Shown piece by piece: positions 47,653 to 58,118 of a stretch of DNA of 64,000 nt. Positions within the stretch are counted from its first letter, which is position 1; each line of letters starts with the position of its first letter. A program made the translations under genes and the position numbers. The DNA comes from Desulfobacterales bacterium (GTDB taxonomy: Bacteria > Desulfobacterota > Desulfobacteria > Desulfobacterales > UBA11574), in assembly GCA_022340885.1 (NCBI GenBank), contig JAJDND010000066.1, positions 1 to 64,000 on the forward strand, read 5' to 3'. The notes beneath the pieces are model-generated. The model was not told the origin of the DNA. It did no database searches and was given only the letters and a program-made list of their open reading frames with translations.

Positions 47653-48951
47653 CTAAATTGGAAGATTATTGTTTCTATGGTCAAAAACCCGTCTGATTTT
47701 TCTTTCGGTGCGCGGCAGGGATCCGTAATCCACAATTTCCACCTGACACCTCACCAGTATTTTATGTCGAATCTCCGCTATCACCTTTTCGGCCAGATGC
47801 ACATCATTGTCCTGGCTTTCACCCGCTTCCCGTTCCACCTTGATGACCATCATGTCACGGCCGCTTTCACGCTGCTTGAGATGAATCTGAAATTCACTGC
47901 CGATGCCGTTGACGCGGCTTAGCACATGATCGATCTGGCTCGGGTAGATATTGACCGCCCGGTAGATAAACATATCGTCCGTGCGGCCGAGAATCCGGTC
48001 ATGCAGGGGAAACGGCGCGCCGCAGGGACATGCTTGATCAATGATCCGGGTTACATCATGGGTTCGATAGCGGACAAGGGGGCTGCCCTCCTTGCACAAG
48101 GTCGTCACCACGAGTTCGCCCGACTCACCCTGAGTAACCGGTGTTAAGGAGATTGGATCGAGGATTTCAAAAATAAAATGATCGGCCCAATAATGGATGC
48201 CGTTATGCAGGATGCAATCCAGACCGGTTCCCGGACCATAAAGTTCAGTCAGTCCGTAAATATCAAAAATATGCTCAACGCCCATCAGTTCTTTTATTCG
48301 ACCTCTCATGGCATCGCTGTGGCGTTCCGCACCCAGGATGATCTTTTTAACCTTTATCTTGGGCAAAAGGTTTCGTTTATGTATTTCTTCGGCCATAAGA
48401 AGGGCCATGGAGGCCGTGGAACAAAAAACAGTGGTCTCCATGTCCACCAGCATTTCACAATGCATCTCGGCATTGGCCGGGCCAAGGGGAATTGCCATGG
48501 CGCCGAATCTTTCACAACCGGCCTGAAATCCAACGCCTGCCGTCCACAGGCCGTATCCGACGGCGATCTGTACGCGATCATGGCGCGTCAGGCCGGCCAT
48601 TTGATAGCATCGGGCAAAAAGGCTCGCCCAAACATCGATATCTTTTTGTGTGTAGCAAAGCACCTTGCGCTTTCCCGTCGTTCCGGAGGATGCGTGGATC
48701 CGAACGATATCCTTGTAAGCCACGGACCGCAAAGGAAACGGGTACTCCTGCAGCAGATCGTCTTTATCGACAAGGGGGAGATGCTGCAAATCGTTCAAAG
48801 ATCGAACATCTTCAGGCCGGATGCCGGCTTCGTCGAATTTATTTCGGTAAAATAACGAATGATCATAAACATGGCGGACCGTCCACTGAAGGCCCTTGAG
48901 TTGAATCTCTTTCAACTGTTCCTCATCCAGATCATAAGGAATAAACGGCAT
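47653..48951 (-). CDS. Phenylacetate-CoA ligase family protein
   Basis: IRIHASSGTTGKRKVLCYTQKDIDVWASLFARC, FDIYGLTELYGPGTGLDC, YRTHDVTRII, LGRTDDMFIYRAVNIYPSQID. Confidence 0.93.
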   Translation of the reverse strand: MPFIPYDLDEEQLKEIQLKGLQWTVRHVYDHSLFYRNKFDEAGIRPEDVRSLNDLQHLPLVDKDDLLQEYPFPLRSVAYKDIVRIHASSGTTGKRKVLCYTQKDIDVWASLFARCYQMAGLTRHDRVQIAVGYGLWTAGVGFQAGCERFGAMAIPLGPANAEMHCEMLVDMETTVFCSTASMALLMAEEIHKRNLLPKIKVKKIILGAERHSDAMRGRIKELMGVEHIFDIYGLTELYGPGTGLDCILHNGIHYWADHFIFEILDPISLTPVTQGESGELVVTTLCKEGSPLVRYRTHDVTRIIDQACPCGAPFPLHDRILGRTDDMFIYRAVNIYPSQIDHVLSRVNGIGSEFQIHLKQRESGRDMMVIKVEREAGESQDNDVHLAEKVIAEIRHKILVRCQVEIVDYGSLPRTERKIRRVFDHRNNNLPI

Positions 48952-49003
48952 AGCACACTCCTAACTCGGATAAACCAAAATAAGTGAACAAAGTTATATT
49001 AAA

Positions 49004-49570
49004 TCATTTGAAACTCTTAAATCCGGCTTCAAGGGCCTTTACGGCATCATCCAGCATGGTCTTATTTTTTGCCATCCGGAGTTCCAAAACCGTTTCGACA
49101 TCTTCCATCTGACAAAAAATGTGATTCTCCGTCTTAGCGGATGCGGCTGCAAGGGCAAAACCGAGAAGAATCAGGTTGACCGATTTGGGATTTTGGATCT
49201 GCTTTGCCAGTCTCTCGGCATCGACAATATATGCCGAAACATCGGCGTCTATCGTTACATCTTGGCTGCGGTTCACCACAGCCCATGCGCCAGGTTTCAA
49301 ATAATACCCATGCTGGGCCAAACTGTTTGCTTTTAATGCCAGTAGTCCATCAGCATTTCCGGCCCGTATCAGCGGACTCGAAAAAGCGCCGACTTTAAGG
49401 TGCGACAAAACCGTTCCTCCCCGCTGGGCCATTCCGTGGGTTTCCGAAGTAAAGACGCGAAGTCCTTTCAAAATTGCCGCTTCAGCCAAAAGGCGCGTAA
49501 CAAAAAGAACACCTTGGCCTCCCACGCCGCTGATGACGATCTGCTGACTAATGGAACGTTTACCCGGCAT
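49004..49570 (-). CDS. iorB: Indolepyruvate:ferredoxin oxidoreductase beta subunit
   Basis: IVISGVGGQGVLFVTRLLAEAAILKGLRVFTSETHGMAQRGGTVLSHLKVG. Confidence 0.93.
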   Translation of the reverse strand: MPGKRSISQQIVISGVGGQGVLFVTRLLAEAAILKGLRVFTSETHGMAQRGGTVLSHLKVGAFSSPLIRAGNADGLLALKANSLAQHGYYLKPGAWAVVNRSQDVTIDADVSAYIVDAERLAKQIQNPKSVNLILLGFALAAASAKTENHIFCQMEDVETVLELRMAKNKTMLDDAVKALEAGFKSFK

Positions 49571-51383
49571 CTTTGACTTCCTTTATCGATTTCTTGGGAC
49601 AGACACTGATACATACCCCGCAACCACTGCACAGGACGGTATCGATACAAACCTGTTTTTCATTTTGGTTCAAATTCAGGGCCGGGCATTCGAAATGGTC
49701 GATGCAATATCCGCAGCCATCGCAGGTATCGGCGACTTCGACATTCATGGGTTCCCATCCCGGTTTTTCTTCTCTCAGCCGGTCGATGAGGCAGGGGCGC
49801 CGGGAGATCACCACCGCCGGTCCGTTTTCCCGGCTGTGTTGGATGGCATCTTTCAACAATGCCACAAATTCATTTAAATAATAGGGATCTCCAACTCGAC
49901 AAAATCGAACCCCGCACCCTTTAACCAGCCCTTCGATATCCACGGGATTCAGCATTTCTCCGCATGCGCCAATTCCCATGGCCGGTGTGGGTTGATTCCC
50001 GGTCATGGCGGTGGTGCGGTTATCCAGAATCACAAGGACAAACCTCACGTTTTGAACCACCGCATCGATGAGTGCAGGAACACCGGCATGAAAAAACGTT
50101 GAGTCGCCGATGGTGGCGACAATATCCGGCCGTTTTGTCTCATGTTTATAGGCATGATAAAATCCCGCTGCCTGACTGACGGCAGCCCCCATGCAGAGCA
50201 CCGTATCCACCGCGCCCAGATTCAAGCCTAGGGTGTAGCATCCGATATCGCTGGGATATATCCCCTTGGGTGCCGCCTTTTTAATGGCAAAGAAAGCAGC
50301 CCGATGGGGGCAACCCGCGCAAAGCGTCGGCCGAACACCGGGTTCTGCCGGCACAGCGATGGCTTGCGTGTCGATTCCCGCAAATTCACCGATGATTTTT
50401 TGGATGGATTCCGGCAGAAGTTCTCCCACGCCAGGCACCGAACCGGTGAGCTTCCCTTTGACGCGATGCCGATCTGCTAGCTGCATCTCGATGATGCCGG
50501 TGGTTTCTTCGATGACCAGAATATCCGAATAGGTGTCGATCATGTGAAGGATAAAATCCCGGTGCAGCGGGAACGGTTGGAGCACCTGGTACATGGGGAG
50601 GATATCCCACAAGTTCAAACCCTTCAGAATTTCTTCGGCGTGAGACGCTGCCACGCCGGATACGACCAGGGCTTTTGAAGACCGAGCCGCATCATTGAGT
50701 CGGACCGGCGCTGTCTCTTGATGCCTTGAAACAGCATCGAGTTTTTTCTCCAGTTCCCGGTGCAATTGAAAGCGGAACTTGGGCGTTGCAGCCCATCGTG
50801 CCGGATCCTTCTGAAATCCGGCGTCCCACTTGCCCGGCAAAACATCTCCCGGTTCGATATCCTGCCTGGCATGGCACACCCGGGTCGTGGGGCGCAGCAT
50901 CACGGGGATTTCAAAGGCCTCGGAAAGCTCGAAAGCGGTTTTCACCATGTCTTTGGCCTGCCGGGGAGAATCCGGATCCAGAACCGGAATCCTTGCCATC
51001 ATGGCCATGAGTCGGCTGTCCTGCTCGGTCTGTGAAGAATGGGGACCGGGGTCATCGGCGCTGATAACGACAAACCCGCCTTTCACTCCCAGATACGCGG
51101 CGCTCATCAACGGATCCGACGCCACATTCAATCCCACCTGTTTCATGCTCACTGCCGTTCGAAGTCCGGCTGTGCTTGCCGTATAAGCGATTTCAAATGC
51201 AATCTTCTCGTTCACCGCCCACTGGATATGTCTTTGACCGGGTCCTTTTTTATCGAGCGCGGCAAATGCCCCGAGAATCTCCGACGCCGGTGTTCCCGGG
51301 TAGGAAGTCGCCACGGTGCATCCGTTTTCCATCAGCCCGTTGGCGATGGCCTCATTTCCCAGCATTAACTTTCGTTTGTACAA
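49560..51383 (-). CDS. iorA: Indolepyruvate:ferredoxin oxidoreductase alpha subunit
   Basis: MLGNEAIANGLMENGCTVATSYPGTPASEI, TLCAGCPHRAAFFAIKKA, SDIGCYTLGLN, TAMTGNQPTPAMG, C-terminal 4Fe-4S. Confidence 0.95.
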   Translation of the reverse strand: MYKRKLMLGNEAIANGLMENGCTVATSYPGTPASEILGAFAALDKKGPGQRHIQWAVNEKIAFEIAYTASTAGLRTAVSMKQVGLNVASDPLMSAAYLGVKGGFVVISADDPGPHSSQTEQDSRLMAMMARIPVLDPDSPRQAKDMVKTAFELSEAFEIPVMLRPTTRVCHARQDIEPGDVLPGKWDAGFQKDPARWAATPKFRFQLHRELEKKLDAVSRHQETAPVRLNDAARSSKALVVSGVAASHAEEILKGLNLWDILPMYQVLQPFPLHRDFILHMIDTYSDILVIEETTGIIEMQLADRHRVKGKLTGSVPGVGELLPESIQKIIGEFAGIDTQAIAVPAEPGVRPTLCAGCPHRAAFFAIKKAAPKGIYPSDIGCYTLGLNLGAVDTVLCMGAAVSQAAGFYHAYKHETKRPDIVATIGDSTFFHAGVPALIDAVVQNVRFVLVILDNRTTAMTGNQPTPAMGIGACGEMLNPVDIEGLVKGCGVRFCRVGDPYYLNEFVALLKDAIQHSRENGPAVVISRRPCLIDRLREEKPGWEPMNVEVADTCDGCGYCIDHFECPALNLNQNEKQVCIDTVLCSGCGVCISVCPKKSIKEVKDAG

Positions 51384-51909
51384 TGACTTTCTCCAGAATA
51401 AAATTCTAAGTTGAACGTCTTATATATTTGGAACGATCAACTTAGGAAAAACAGAAAAGCCAGCACCTTTGAAGAAGCGCCGGCTTATATTAAAAAAGCC
51501 ATGAGCCTCTCCAACACTTACGCTGAAGCTTCTCACGGCCCTGAAATCAATGCGTTCTTTATCTCAAAGATGGTGAGCACGCTTCACGATTTTTGCCCCC
51601 ACCAGCACCAAAGCTTTATTTTCATGATTGTTTCTATCTCAAAAGATTTTATGCAAATCCCAACAGTAAAGATATTTCCAATTATCCAAGGAATTTCAAT
51701 TTGTCAAGCGCTTTCGCTATTTACATTCTTCAATCCGATCTGTATATCCACGTTTCCCACGATAAAACAAAATCCGAATTTCAAATGACAAAAATGATCC
51801 AAACCAGTACTTTGAAAATTAGATGTTTTTATCCTTTGAATTTTTGATCCAAAATCGAGGGTTCTAGAAAGTACTAATTAGCTAAAAAGATTGACAATTA
51901 GGCAGCGAT

Positions 51910-52479
51910 ATGAAAGTGTTAAATACAAAGATGCCCCCCCTTCCCCGCGACTTTTATAGCAGAAGCACGAAAACGGTGGCCCTTGAGCTGCTCGGTCAAC
52001 ATCTCGTACACCGGTTTGCGAATCGTGTGCGGATCGGCCGGATTGTCGAGGTGGAGGCATATCTTGGCCCCCATGATCCGGCCTCCCATTCCGCTAGAGG
52101 GAAAACCCCGCGAACCCGCCTGATGTTTGGCTCGCCCGGATACGCCTATGTGTACCTGGTTTACGGCATGCACCACTGCATGAACGTGGTGACCGAACCA
52201 AAAGGGCATGGCGCCGCGGTACTGCTCCGGGCGCTCGAGCCGGTCTACGGCATAGAAGGCCGTACTTGCGGGCCGGGGCTTCTTTGTCGGGCCATGGGGA
52301 TCGATCGCCGGCTGAACGGCTGCGATCTCTGCGGAGAGAAGCTTTTTATTGCGGAAGCGGACAAGGAAACCTTCGACGTCATTCGGCGCCCCAGGGTCGG
52401 CGTCGATTATGCAGGAGAATGGGCCAAGCGGCCGCTTCGCTTTTACATCCGGGGCAATCCGCATATCTCCCGTCCGTAG
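51910..52479 (+). CDS. DNA-3-methyladenine glycosylase (AAG/MPG family)
   Basis: LPRDFYSRSTKTVALELLGQHLVHR, GRIVEVEAYLGPHDPASHSARGKTPRTRLMFGSPGYAYVYLVYGMHHCMNVVTE. Confidence 0.95.
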   Translation: MKVLNTKMPPLPRDFYSRSTKTVALELLGQHLVHRFANRVRIGRIVEVEAYLGPHDPASHSARGKTPRTRLMFGSPGYAYVYLVYGMHHCMNVVTEPKGHGAAVLLRALEPVYGIEGRTCGPGLLCRAMGIDRRLNGCDLCGEKLFIAEADKETFDVIRRPRVGVDYAGEWAKRPLRFYIRGNPHISRP

Positions 52480-52624
52480 ATTCAGTCGCCGCTTTCTATG
52501 CCGGATAAATGCTTCTTTTAACATGATTGTATAGGACGGACGATTACAAATGTGAATTAAACGTTTATTTTCTTTGGATAAAAGTATAAAGACAAGTCTA
52601 TGACCAACATCAACCACTTACAAA

Positions 52625-52909
52625 ATGGTAACCTATCGTTATCTTCCAAAGCAAGGAAATGTCGATGATTTTAATCGGCAACGGGTGGGAACCATCCAGC
52701 AAGACGGACGCATTTTTATCAGTTCGACGCGCATCGACGGCAAACTGGTGCTTCGGACCGCCGTCCTGTGCTTTCGCACCCATTTGGATGACGTGAGTGA
52801 AGCGCTGGATGTTTTAAAACACACCGCCGAAAAGTTGGAAGCAGCCTGGCAACAGAACGGCCCTGAACGGATCAAAAGCCATTTTATAATTGTTCCGCAT
52901 ATGGGATGA
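52625..52909 (+). pseudogene. C-terminal fragment resembling a group II PLP-dependent decarboxylase
   Basis: GTIQQDGRIFISSTRIDGKLVLRTAVLCFRTHLDDVSEALDVLK matches the C-terminal end of aromatic-amino-acid decarboxylase family; catalytic part absent. Confidence 0.5.
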
Positions 52910-52919
52910 TTTTTAATTT

Positions 52920-54095
52920 ATGACTGAATTGCCGTCCAAAGCACAGATCGTCATTATCGGCGGCGGCATAATCGGTGCCGCATGCGCCTATTATCTGACC
53001 CGCAAAGGGATCCGTGACGTCTTTGTTCTGGAGCAGGGGGAAATCGGAGCCCAGGGCGCCACATCCGTCTGCCTGGGAGGCCTGAGAACGCAATTTTCCA
53101 CCCGGGTCAACATCCGTTTTTCTTTGATTTCCCGGGAAGTTTACAGACGGTTTAAAGATGAATTCGGCATTGATCCGGGATTCGACCCTTCGGGGTATTT
53201 GTTTCTGGCAACCACTCCCGGGCAGTGGAATGCTTTTATACATACGAAGCGGCTGATGGAAGAACTGGCGCTTCCAATTGATTTGCTCTCACCCCGTGAG
53301 ACGGCGCATCACTGGCCGTTTATCCGGGTGGACGATCTAATGGGGGGATCCTATACCGAAGACGACGGATTTTACAATCCCATGGATATCCTCGGGGCTT
53401 TTGTCAAAAAGGCCCGTCAGGGCGGCGCCGTTTTTATGGAAAAAGTTAGGGTCTCCGGCATCTTGACTTCAAAGCAGCAGATCGTCAAAGTCCAAACCGA
53501 CACCGGAGAATCTATCCAACCCGGCATGGCAATCAACGCCGCCGGTCCCTGGGCCGGTCAGGTGGCAGCCATGGCCGGGCTCAAACTCCCCGTTGAACCG
53601 CTAAAGCGCCATCTCTTTTTTACGGATATCTTCGATGAAATTCCTAACGCCTTTCCCATGGTCATCGACATTGACTCCGGATGGTACCTTAAGCGTGAAG
53701 GCCGGGGCCTGATTCTGGGGGGACCCACCGGAGAAAAAACCTTCAGCCGCAACGTGGATTTTGATGCCAATGAATGGACAGCCGCAAAATCTATACACAG
53801 GGTGCCGGCGCTGGAACGTGCACGGATGATCCGGGGATGGGTGGGGCATTATGAAATGACCCCGGACCACCACGCCGTCATCGGCGCATTCCCGGAACTT
53901 CGAAATTTTATTTGCGCTGCCGGTTTTTCCGGCCATGGGTTCCAGCACGCACCGGCTGCCGGTATGGCCGTTGCCGAGCTTATTTCAGAAGGTAAGGTTC
54001 ACATAGAAGATATTTCCCTTTTAAGGCCAACCCGCTTCAGGGAAAACGATCTGATCCATGAACCGATTACGGCGTTTCGGAATCGCAGCACTTAG
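52920..54095 (+). CDS. FAD-dependent amino-acid oxidoreductase (DadA/sarcosine oxidase beta-like)
   Basis: QIVIIGGGIIGAACAYYLTRKGIRDVFVLEQG, GLRTQFSTRVNIRFSLISREVYRRF, CAAGFSGHGFQHAPAAGMAVAELI. Confidence 0.92.
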   Translation: MTELPSKAQIVIIGGGIIGAACAYYLTRKGIRDVFVLEQGEIGAQGATSVCLGGLRTQFSTRVNIRFSLISREVYRRFKDEFGIDPGFDPSGYLFLATTPGQWNAFIHTKRLMEELALPIDLLSPRETAHHWPFIRVDDLMGGSYTEDDGFYNPMDILGAFVKKARQGGAVFMEKVRVSGILTSKQQIVKVQTDTGESIQPGMAINAAGPWAGQVAAMAGLKLPVEPLKRHLFFTDIFDEIPNAFPMVIDIDSGWYLKREGRGLILGGPTGEKTFSRNVDFDANEWTAAKSIHRVPALERARMIRGWVGHYEMTPDHHAVIGAFPELRNFICAAGFSGHGFQHAPAAGMAVAELISEGKVHIEDISLLRPTRFRENDLIHEPITAFRNRST

Positions 54096-54104
54096 AAATT
54101 AGTA

Positions 54105-54200
54105 GAAGTGGTTTCAAAACTTTCAATCGGGTTTAAGGTCAAGGCGGACTGAGACGGTTAACCGCAGGAATATCGGGAATATTTCGAGGATTGACCTTTA
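54105..54200. repeat. Repeat family A, copy 3, right part missing
   Basis: gaagtggtttcaaaactttcaatcgggtttaaggtcaaggcggactgagacggttaaccgcaggaatatcgggaatatttcgaggattgacc; near-identical to the left part of copy 2. Confidence 0.85.
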
Positions 54201-54226
54201 ATAACGTTTCAATTAATATCGGCTCA

Positions 54227-55207
54227 ATGAATTGTTTTGGTATTTCGTTTTTTGTCTTCCTATTTTTTTCTATCCTATGTTCCGGCGGTATCGGCATGGC
54301 GGATATATCGATCATCGACATCCAAAAAATTGAAAAACGATTGAAAGACCATGTCGGAACCCTGACCCAGACCATCGGCGAGCGGAGCGTATTTCTACCC
54401 CATAACCTTGAAAAGACAAGAGCGTATATCGAAAATTTTTACCGGAATATCGATCTTCCGGTGCGATGCGAATCTTATGCCTACGGAAATCTGACGGTTT
54501 CGAATATCGTGGCGCAAGTCTCTCTTTGCGACCGGCCTAAAAAACACTATATCGTGGGCGCTCACTATGACTCCGTCGCCGGAACCGTCGGCGCCGACGA
54601 CAATGCCAGCGCCGTGGCCGTCCAGCTTGAGACCGCACGCCTTCTCACGATGCTGAAAGATCGCCATAAACTGGATCTTGCCGTGAAATTTGTCTCCTTT
54701 CCCCTCGAAGAGCCCCCTACTTTCGGCACCCGTTACATGGGCAGCAGCGTTTATGCGTATAATGCCTGGAAATCAAACGAACAGATCGACGGCATGATCT
54801 GCCTGGAGATGGTGGGTTATACCTGCCATGATCCGGGATGCCAGGAATACCCGTTTCCGTTGATGTTTTTCGATTATCCCAAACAGGGAGATTACATCGG
54901 TATCGTGGGAAATTTTAAATCCAGGAATTTTGCGAGGGGTTTATCCAAAGCGTTTTCTATGAATCCGGATCTTCCTGTGATTAAACTGACGGTGCCTGCG
55001 GGAGGGTATCTGCTGCCTTCCATTGGGCTCAGCGACCATTCGTCATTCTGGCACAGAGGATACAAAGCGGTCATGGTCACGGACACGGCCTTTTACCGGA
55101 ATCCCCATTATCACCGGGCCTCGGACACCATGGAAAAGCTGGATTTCGGCTTTATGGCCCAACTGGTAAAAAGCCTGCTGCTTTTTTTCCTCTCCCACCA
55201 TCCGTAA
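54227..55207 (+). CDS. M28-family secreted peptidase
   Basis: Signal-like N-terminus; YIVGAHYDSVAGTVGADDNASAVAVQLETARLL, FVSFPLEEPPTFGTRYMGS, SIGLSDHSSFWHRGYKAVMVTDTAFYRNPHYHRASDT. Confidence 0.9.
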   Translation: MNCFGISFFVFLFFSILCSGGIGMADISIIDIQKIEKRLKDHVGTLTQTIGERSVFLPHNLEKTRAYIENFYRNIDLPVRCESYAYGNLTVSNIVAQVSLCDRPKKHYIVGAHYDSVAGTVGADDNASAVAVQLETARLLTMLKDRHKLDLAVKFVSFPLEEPPTFGTRYMGSSVYAYNAWKSNEQIDGMICLEMVGYTCHDPGCQEYPFPLMFFDYPKQGDYIGIVGNFKSRNFARGLSKAFSMNPDLPVIKLTVPAGGYLLPSIGLSDHSSFWHRGYKAVMVTDTAFYRNPHYHRASDTMEKLDFGFMAQLVKSLLLFFLSHHP

Positions 55208-55436
55208 AAGACACAACCCCCGCAACATCTGCAGATGTCATGGCATGCCACGCGTTTGCTTTTTCCCGAGGCTCCGTTAGGGTCACCGATTTTTCACAAT
55301 CAACGGTGTTTCTCACATGGAAAGGATGATTTCTGAAGCCGTTTCTCTTAACACCCTTATTTTTACGGGCTTTGATAAGTATTTAAAAATGATCAATTTG
55401 TAAAATTTACATCTGACATAAAAAATTCACACGGGT

Positions 55437-57755
55437 CTACACCCTTTTCGCAGAACGCTTTTCAACATCCGTTAAAACAACCCTGAAGATACTGCCCTTG
55501 CCGGGTTCGCTCTCCACCTCGATCCGCCCGCCAAGGCCTTTGACGAGATCCTGACAGAGATATAGTCCCAAACCGGTTCCTTCATCGGGTGCTTTGGTGG
55601 TAAAAAACGGGTTGAATATCTTGGACATGGTTTCCGGGTCCATGCCGCATCCATTGTCACTGAGTTCGATAATTAAATGATCTTTCCATGTATCCCCCTG
55701 CGTCACACCGAGCTTTATTAAAGAACCTTTTTTGTCGGCGGCATGCGCTGCATTCGTTAACAGATTCGTCAGGATCTGTTCGACGACATCGGGGTCGGTG
55801 TGGATTTGGGGCAGATCTTCGGGAATGTTGACCTCCAAAGATTTCACATATTGGCCGATCTCCATCCCCGCCGCGCCAACTACCCTATCGATTGGCTGTT
55901 TTAGATCAATCCAGCGTTTTTTGAGTTCCTTTTTATCGCTGTACAATTTTCTCAAATCGGATACGGTGGCGCTCATCCTGTTGGAAGCGTGAAGGATGTT
56001 CGATATAATATTGAAGACATCCTCTCTGAATTGAAGATACGGCATTCGGAAGAGCTTAAAATCATGACGGTCTTCGGCATAATCGTCCACGATTGAAATC
56101 ATGGCCTCGATGTATTCCTCCAAAATGGGTGCGTTGAAAATGATGGCGCTGATGGGATTGGTTATCTCATGGGTAATACAGGAAATCGCAAGACCCATTG
56201 ATGCAAGCTTTTCGTTATGGATCATTTTGCGTTCCATCAACCGTGATTCGGTGATGTCGCGAATGTACATCAGAGCGCCGTCGAAATTGTGTTCTTTTTC
56301 ATGAAAACGGTATATGGTGACCTGCTCTAGACTGTTCGGATTCATAACGCCTTTTCGTTCAAAGGAACTGCTTTTTAGACTTGCAACCGCCGTCGGAACC
56401 ATGCATCCGTCACACGGCGCTGATTTTCCCAGGAGTGCCTCGAAACAGCATATGCCGCTGATATTCTCGGTTCCCTCAATTTGGTAATAACGGATCGCGG
56501 CTTGGTTGATGACTCTCACTTTAAGATCTTCATCCAGCAGGACAAGGGGGTCGGGAACTCCGTCAAACACCGTCTGGAGAAGCTTTCTGGTTTTTTGGTG
56601 TTCAGCCTCCTGTCTTTTTTGGTCGGTGATATCGAAAAAAACCCCGCTGGTGTATTCTGCGTTTCCAAGAGCGTTACAAACGATATGCCCTCTATCCTTT
56701 ATCCATCTTATTGCACCGGAAATATCTCTAATACGATATTCCCGTGTGTATACTTTTTCTGTCTTCAATGCCTTGATAAAACTTTCTCTGACGGCCGCTA
56801 AATCCTCTTCGACAATGATATCGGACCATTTGGATCTGCCGGAATTGAATGTGTCAGAATTATGGCCAGTTATCGCTTGAAAATTTGCATTACCAACAAA
56901 TTCGACCCGCCAATCCGGATAACCTTTGTAAACAACACCCGGAAGTGTCTCTATTAACAACCTGTATTTTTCCTCACTCCTTCGTAGTGATTTCTCTGCA
57001 CGATCGCGTTCATTCATTTCTGCCTTTAGCTGCTCATTTACTGATTTAATTTCAGCCGTTCGATCGATTACGCGCTGCTCTATCTCATCGTTCAATTTCT
57101 CTAACTCAACGGTTCTTTCTTCCAGCTGTCTGATCATGGGATTGGTCAATCGGAGAAACAAACCAGCGCCGATCGACACCACCAGGACCGTGAACACCGC
57201 GACAAACAAACCGGCTTTCACGAACGGCTCGCGGATCGCAGTCATGTCAACCTTGGCAACCAAACCCAGATTCAGATCTTTCAACGGCTCAAACGCGGCC
57301 AGAACCGTTTGCCCATGATAATCCGGACCAATGAGGCTCCCTGACTGGCCGGATAACGCTCGACGCATCGGTTCCGCCAGATTTGATTTAAAAGGAACCG
57401 GATTCGGCCTGCTGTGTTCACCATGCCGGTGCCTGAGCAGAAAAACGATATTTTCCCCCTCTTTTCTGGAGAGCACAAACTCTGTTTTACCAACATCGGT
57501 GTCATAATTATGCGCATCGATGATCTGCCGCAAAGTTAACGCATTGGGACCCTTGGGAAAATTTTTGAGGTAAATGGAATTAAACCGGGCGGTAGATTCA
57601 ATGAGACGCGCTTGACTCTTAGCGGTTTCAATCAGTCGTTCACGCTCTGCTTTAACGGCTGTTTTATATAAGATGATGATGGTAACGCCCGCAATAACCA
57701 GACAACTGGTTATCATGGTTGCAATCAACAAGGACATCCTTTTGCGCTCGCTCAT
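55437..57755 (-). CDS. Sensor histidine kinase with PAS domains
   Basis: ISCITHEITNPISAIIFNAPILEEY, DPDVVEQILTNLLTNAAHAA, IELSDNGCGMDPETMSKIFNPFFTTKAPDEGTGLGLYLCQDLVKGLGG. Confidence 0.94.
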   Translation of the reverse strand: MSERKRMSLLIATMITSCLVIAGVTIIILYKTAVKAERERLIETAKSQARLIESTARFNSIYLKNFPKGPNALTLRQIIDAHNYDTDVGKTEFVLSRKEGENIVFLLRHRHGEHSRPNPVPFKSNLAEPMRRALSGQSGSLIGPDYHGQTVLAAFEPLKDLNLGLVAKVDMTAIREPFVKAGLFVAVFTVLVVSIGAGLFLRLTNPMIRQLEERTVELEKLNDEIEQRVIDRTAEIKSVNEQLKAEMNERDRAEKSLRRSEEKYRLLIETLPGVVYKGYPDWRVEFVGNANFQAITGHNSDTFNSGRSKWSDIIVEEDLAAVRESFIKALKTEKVYTREYRIRDISGAIRWIKDRGHIVCNALGNAEYTSGVFFDITDQKRQEAEHQKTRKLLQTVFDGVPDPLVLLDEDLKVRVINQAAIRYYQIEGTENISGICCFEALLGKSAPCDGCMVPTAVASLKSSSFERKGVMNPNSLEQVTIYRFHEKEHNFDGALMYIRDITESRLMERKMIHNEKLASMGLAISCITHEITNPISAIIFNAPILEEYIEAMISIVDDYAEDRHDFKLFRMPYLQFREDVFNIISNILHASNRMSATVSDLRKLYSDKKELKKRWIDLKQPIDRVVGAAGMEIGQYVKSLEVNIPEDLPQIHTDPDVVEQILTNLLTNAAHAADKKGSLIKLGVTQGDTWKDHLIIELSDNGCGMDPETMSKIFNPFFTTKAPDEGTGLGLYLCQDLVKGLGGRIEVESEPGKGSIFRVVLTDVEKRSAKRV

Positions 57756-58118
57756 CGTTTGTCTCCTTGGACTTTTCAAACAAGTCTGTCTTGGATGCAG
57801 GCTGTTTGAGTTCCTGCAATTTTTTTCAACTCGGTTATGGACTGTATCTCATATCGAAGGGATATCCTCTAACCCGCTAAAAAAATAATATTTCAATCGG
57901 CAATAATTTTTTGGGGTAAATGTGACTCACGTATCTTTTGGTCTCTTACGTATGCAATAGTTTAAAAATTCATATTATCATTAAAGAAATTGTGAAGTCA
58001 AAGATCGGATTGAAATTTACAGGTATGATTAACGGGTGGGGAGGTTGGTCATATGCTTTAGGCTGATTTATCGATTTGGATCAAAGTTGAAGGGAGAAGA
58101 TTTACTGAAATGAAGGGA

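Noticed and set aside
51411-51788. 125-aa ORF downstream of the iorA start
   Set aside because: Low-complexity composition, no SD or family signature; probably the non-coding intergenic region.
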